From Flaccisagitta enflata (lineage: Eukaryota; Chaetognatha; Sagittoidea; Aphragmophora): DNA of 64,000 nt. This document shows, piece after piece, positions 63,446 through 64,000 of this stretch (positions within the stretch are counted from its first letter, which is position 1; every line of letters starts with the position of its first letter). Below the pieces are notes generated by a model. The model was not told the DNA's origin, did not search any database, and was given only the letters and a program-made list of their open reading frames with translations. A program made the translations under genes and the position numbers. The DNA is taken from positions 39,990,001-40,054,000 of the forward strand of contig OZ231128.1 of the NCBI GenBank assembly GCA_965153355.1, read 5' to 3'.

Positions 63446-64000
63446 GATATGGATGGTGTTAAAAGCTCAATGTCGCCAATTTCGGTAGGTGTGCCCCAAG
63501 GAAGTATATTGGGCCCCCTCCTCTTTCTGATATACATTAATGATCTTCCGGCTGCCTTGGATAAGCTTGTTCCTGTTATGTTTGCAGATGACACTAACCT
63601 TGTTATTAAAGGCAAAAATCTTCCTGAGGTCGTAGCCATACTAAATAATGAACTGGAAAGTCTGAACGATTTCTTTAAAGCAAATAAATTAAAATTAAAT
63701 ACTGATAAAACCAAATTGGTCTGTTTCAGGAAAAAATGCCACCCATTTTTAGAAGACAATCTTGGTGTGGTAATGGATGGTGTTACATTAGATCGTGAAA
63801 AAAACACTACATTCATCGAGATCACCATAGATGAGCATCTTACATGGGAAGACCACTGCATTAAGGTGGCCAACAAAATGGCAAGGAACACAGGAGTGCT
63901 AAATCAAATAAAAAAGGTTGTGCCTACTTTTTCTTTGCTTACAATCTACAACTCACTTATCTTCTCTCACCTCTCCTATGGGCTTGAGGTATGGGGGGGA

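Larger units (their letters stand above)
62171..64000 (+). mobile_element. Non-LTR retrotransposon fragment (Jockey/CR1-like), split by a hAT-like insertion
   Basis: The two outer parts (62171-62349 and 63446 to the window end) encode a reverse transcriptase. Visible motifs are GVFCDLSKAFDTLDH, HYGIRGKWLSWIRSYL, then after the insertion VGVPQGSILGPLLFLIYIND and the catalytic FADD. Without the insertion and one copy of its 8-bp target duplication the frame is continuous. The 5' end is truncated at a CTTT/GTTT microsatellite. No nuclease domain is in view. This arrangement (DLSKAFDT, GIRG, VPQGSILGP, FADD) is typical of Jockey/CR1-type elements. Confidence 0.9.
62171..64000 (+). pseudogene. Reverse transcriptase ORF, interrupted and 5'-truncated
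   Basis: The RT reading frame is open from 62171 to 62349, broken by 1.1 kb of insertion, then open from 63454 to the end (IFSHLSYGLEVWG). The catalytic FADD is at about 63583-63594. No stop or frameshift occurs in the visible RT parts apart from the insertion, so the insertion looks younger than most decay here. Confidence 0.85.

Overview
This is metazoan nuclear DNA, most likely from an invertebrate with a large, repeat-choked genome. The evidence is spliced protein-coding exons with canonical introns, long dinucleotide to tetranucleotide microsatellites, many palindromic DNA transposons and a non-LTR retrotransposon. I cannot name the taxon from the sequence.

One host gene is clear. It encodes a transmembrane channel-like (TMC) family protein on the + strand and spans about 36 kb. 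Twenty exons between 17780 and 53677 join with matching phases at every junction into an open frame of about 842 residues ending in TGA, and a Asn-rich exon at about 16934-17151 may add more N-terminus. The family signature CWE(T/N) is present as CWEN at 36367-36378, and a CGPF motif lies at 47112-47123. One intron starts with GC instead of GT (20058). A TMC-like motif inside the intron at 39577-46934 (46117-46255) may be a spare or decayed exon.

The rest is mostly repeats. 0-16.9 kb: microsatellites, short mobile elements, a 365-bp tandem duplication (7128-7857) and a 3.5-kb foldback element (9041-12588). 16.9-53.7 kb: TMC exons separated by introns made largely of nested transposons. 53.7-62.1 kb: a GC-rich block between 84-bp direct repeats, and a cluster of TA-target palindromic elements. 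62.2-64 kb: a Jockey/CR1-like reverse transcriptase interrupted by a hAT-like element with a perfect 8-bp target duplication, itself carrying further insertions.

The most interesting non-coding signal is a superfamily of short elements (called A, B and C here, about 110-240 bp, over 20 copies). They read AACAAG... to a 3' arm followed by AAAA. In nearly every copy the 3' terminal arm is complementary both to a local hairpin arm and to a motif about 20-35 bases from the 5' end. The paired motif differs between copies (at least six versions) but both ends change together. A second family (D) follows the same plan and carries arrays of 20- or 21-bp units, each built round a 10-13-bp palindrome. 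This resembles Helentron/HINE-type rolling-circle elements, but that assignment is inference.
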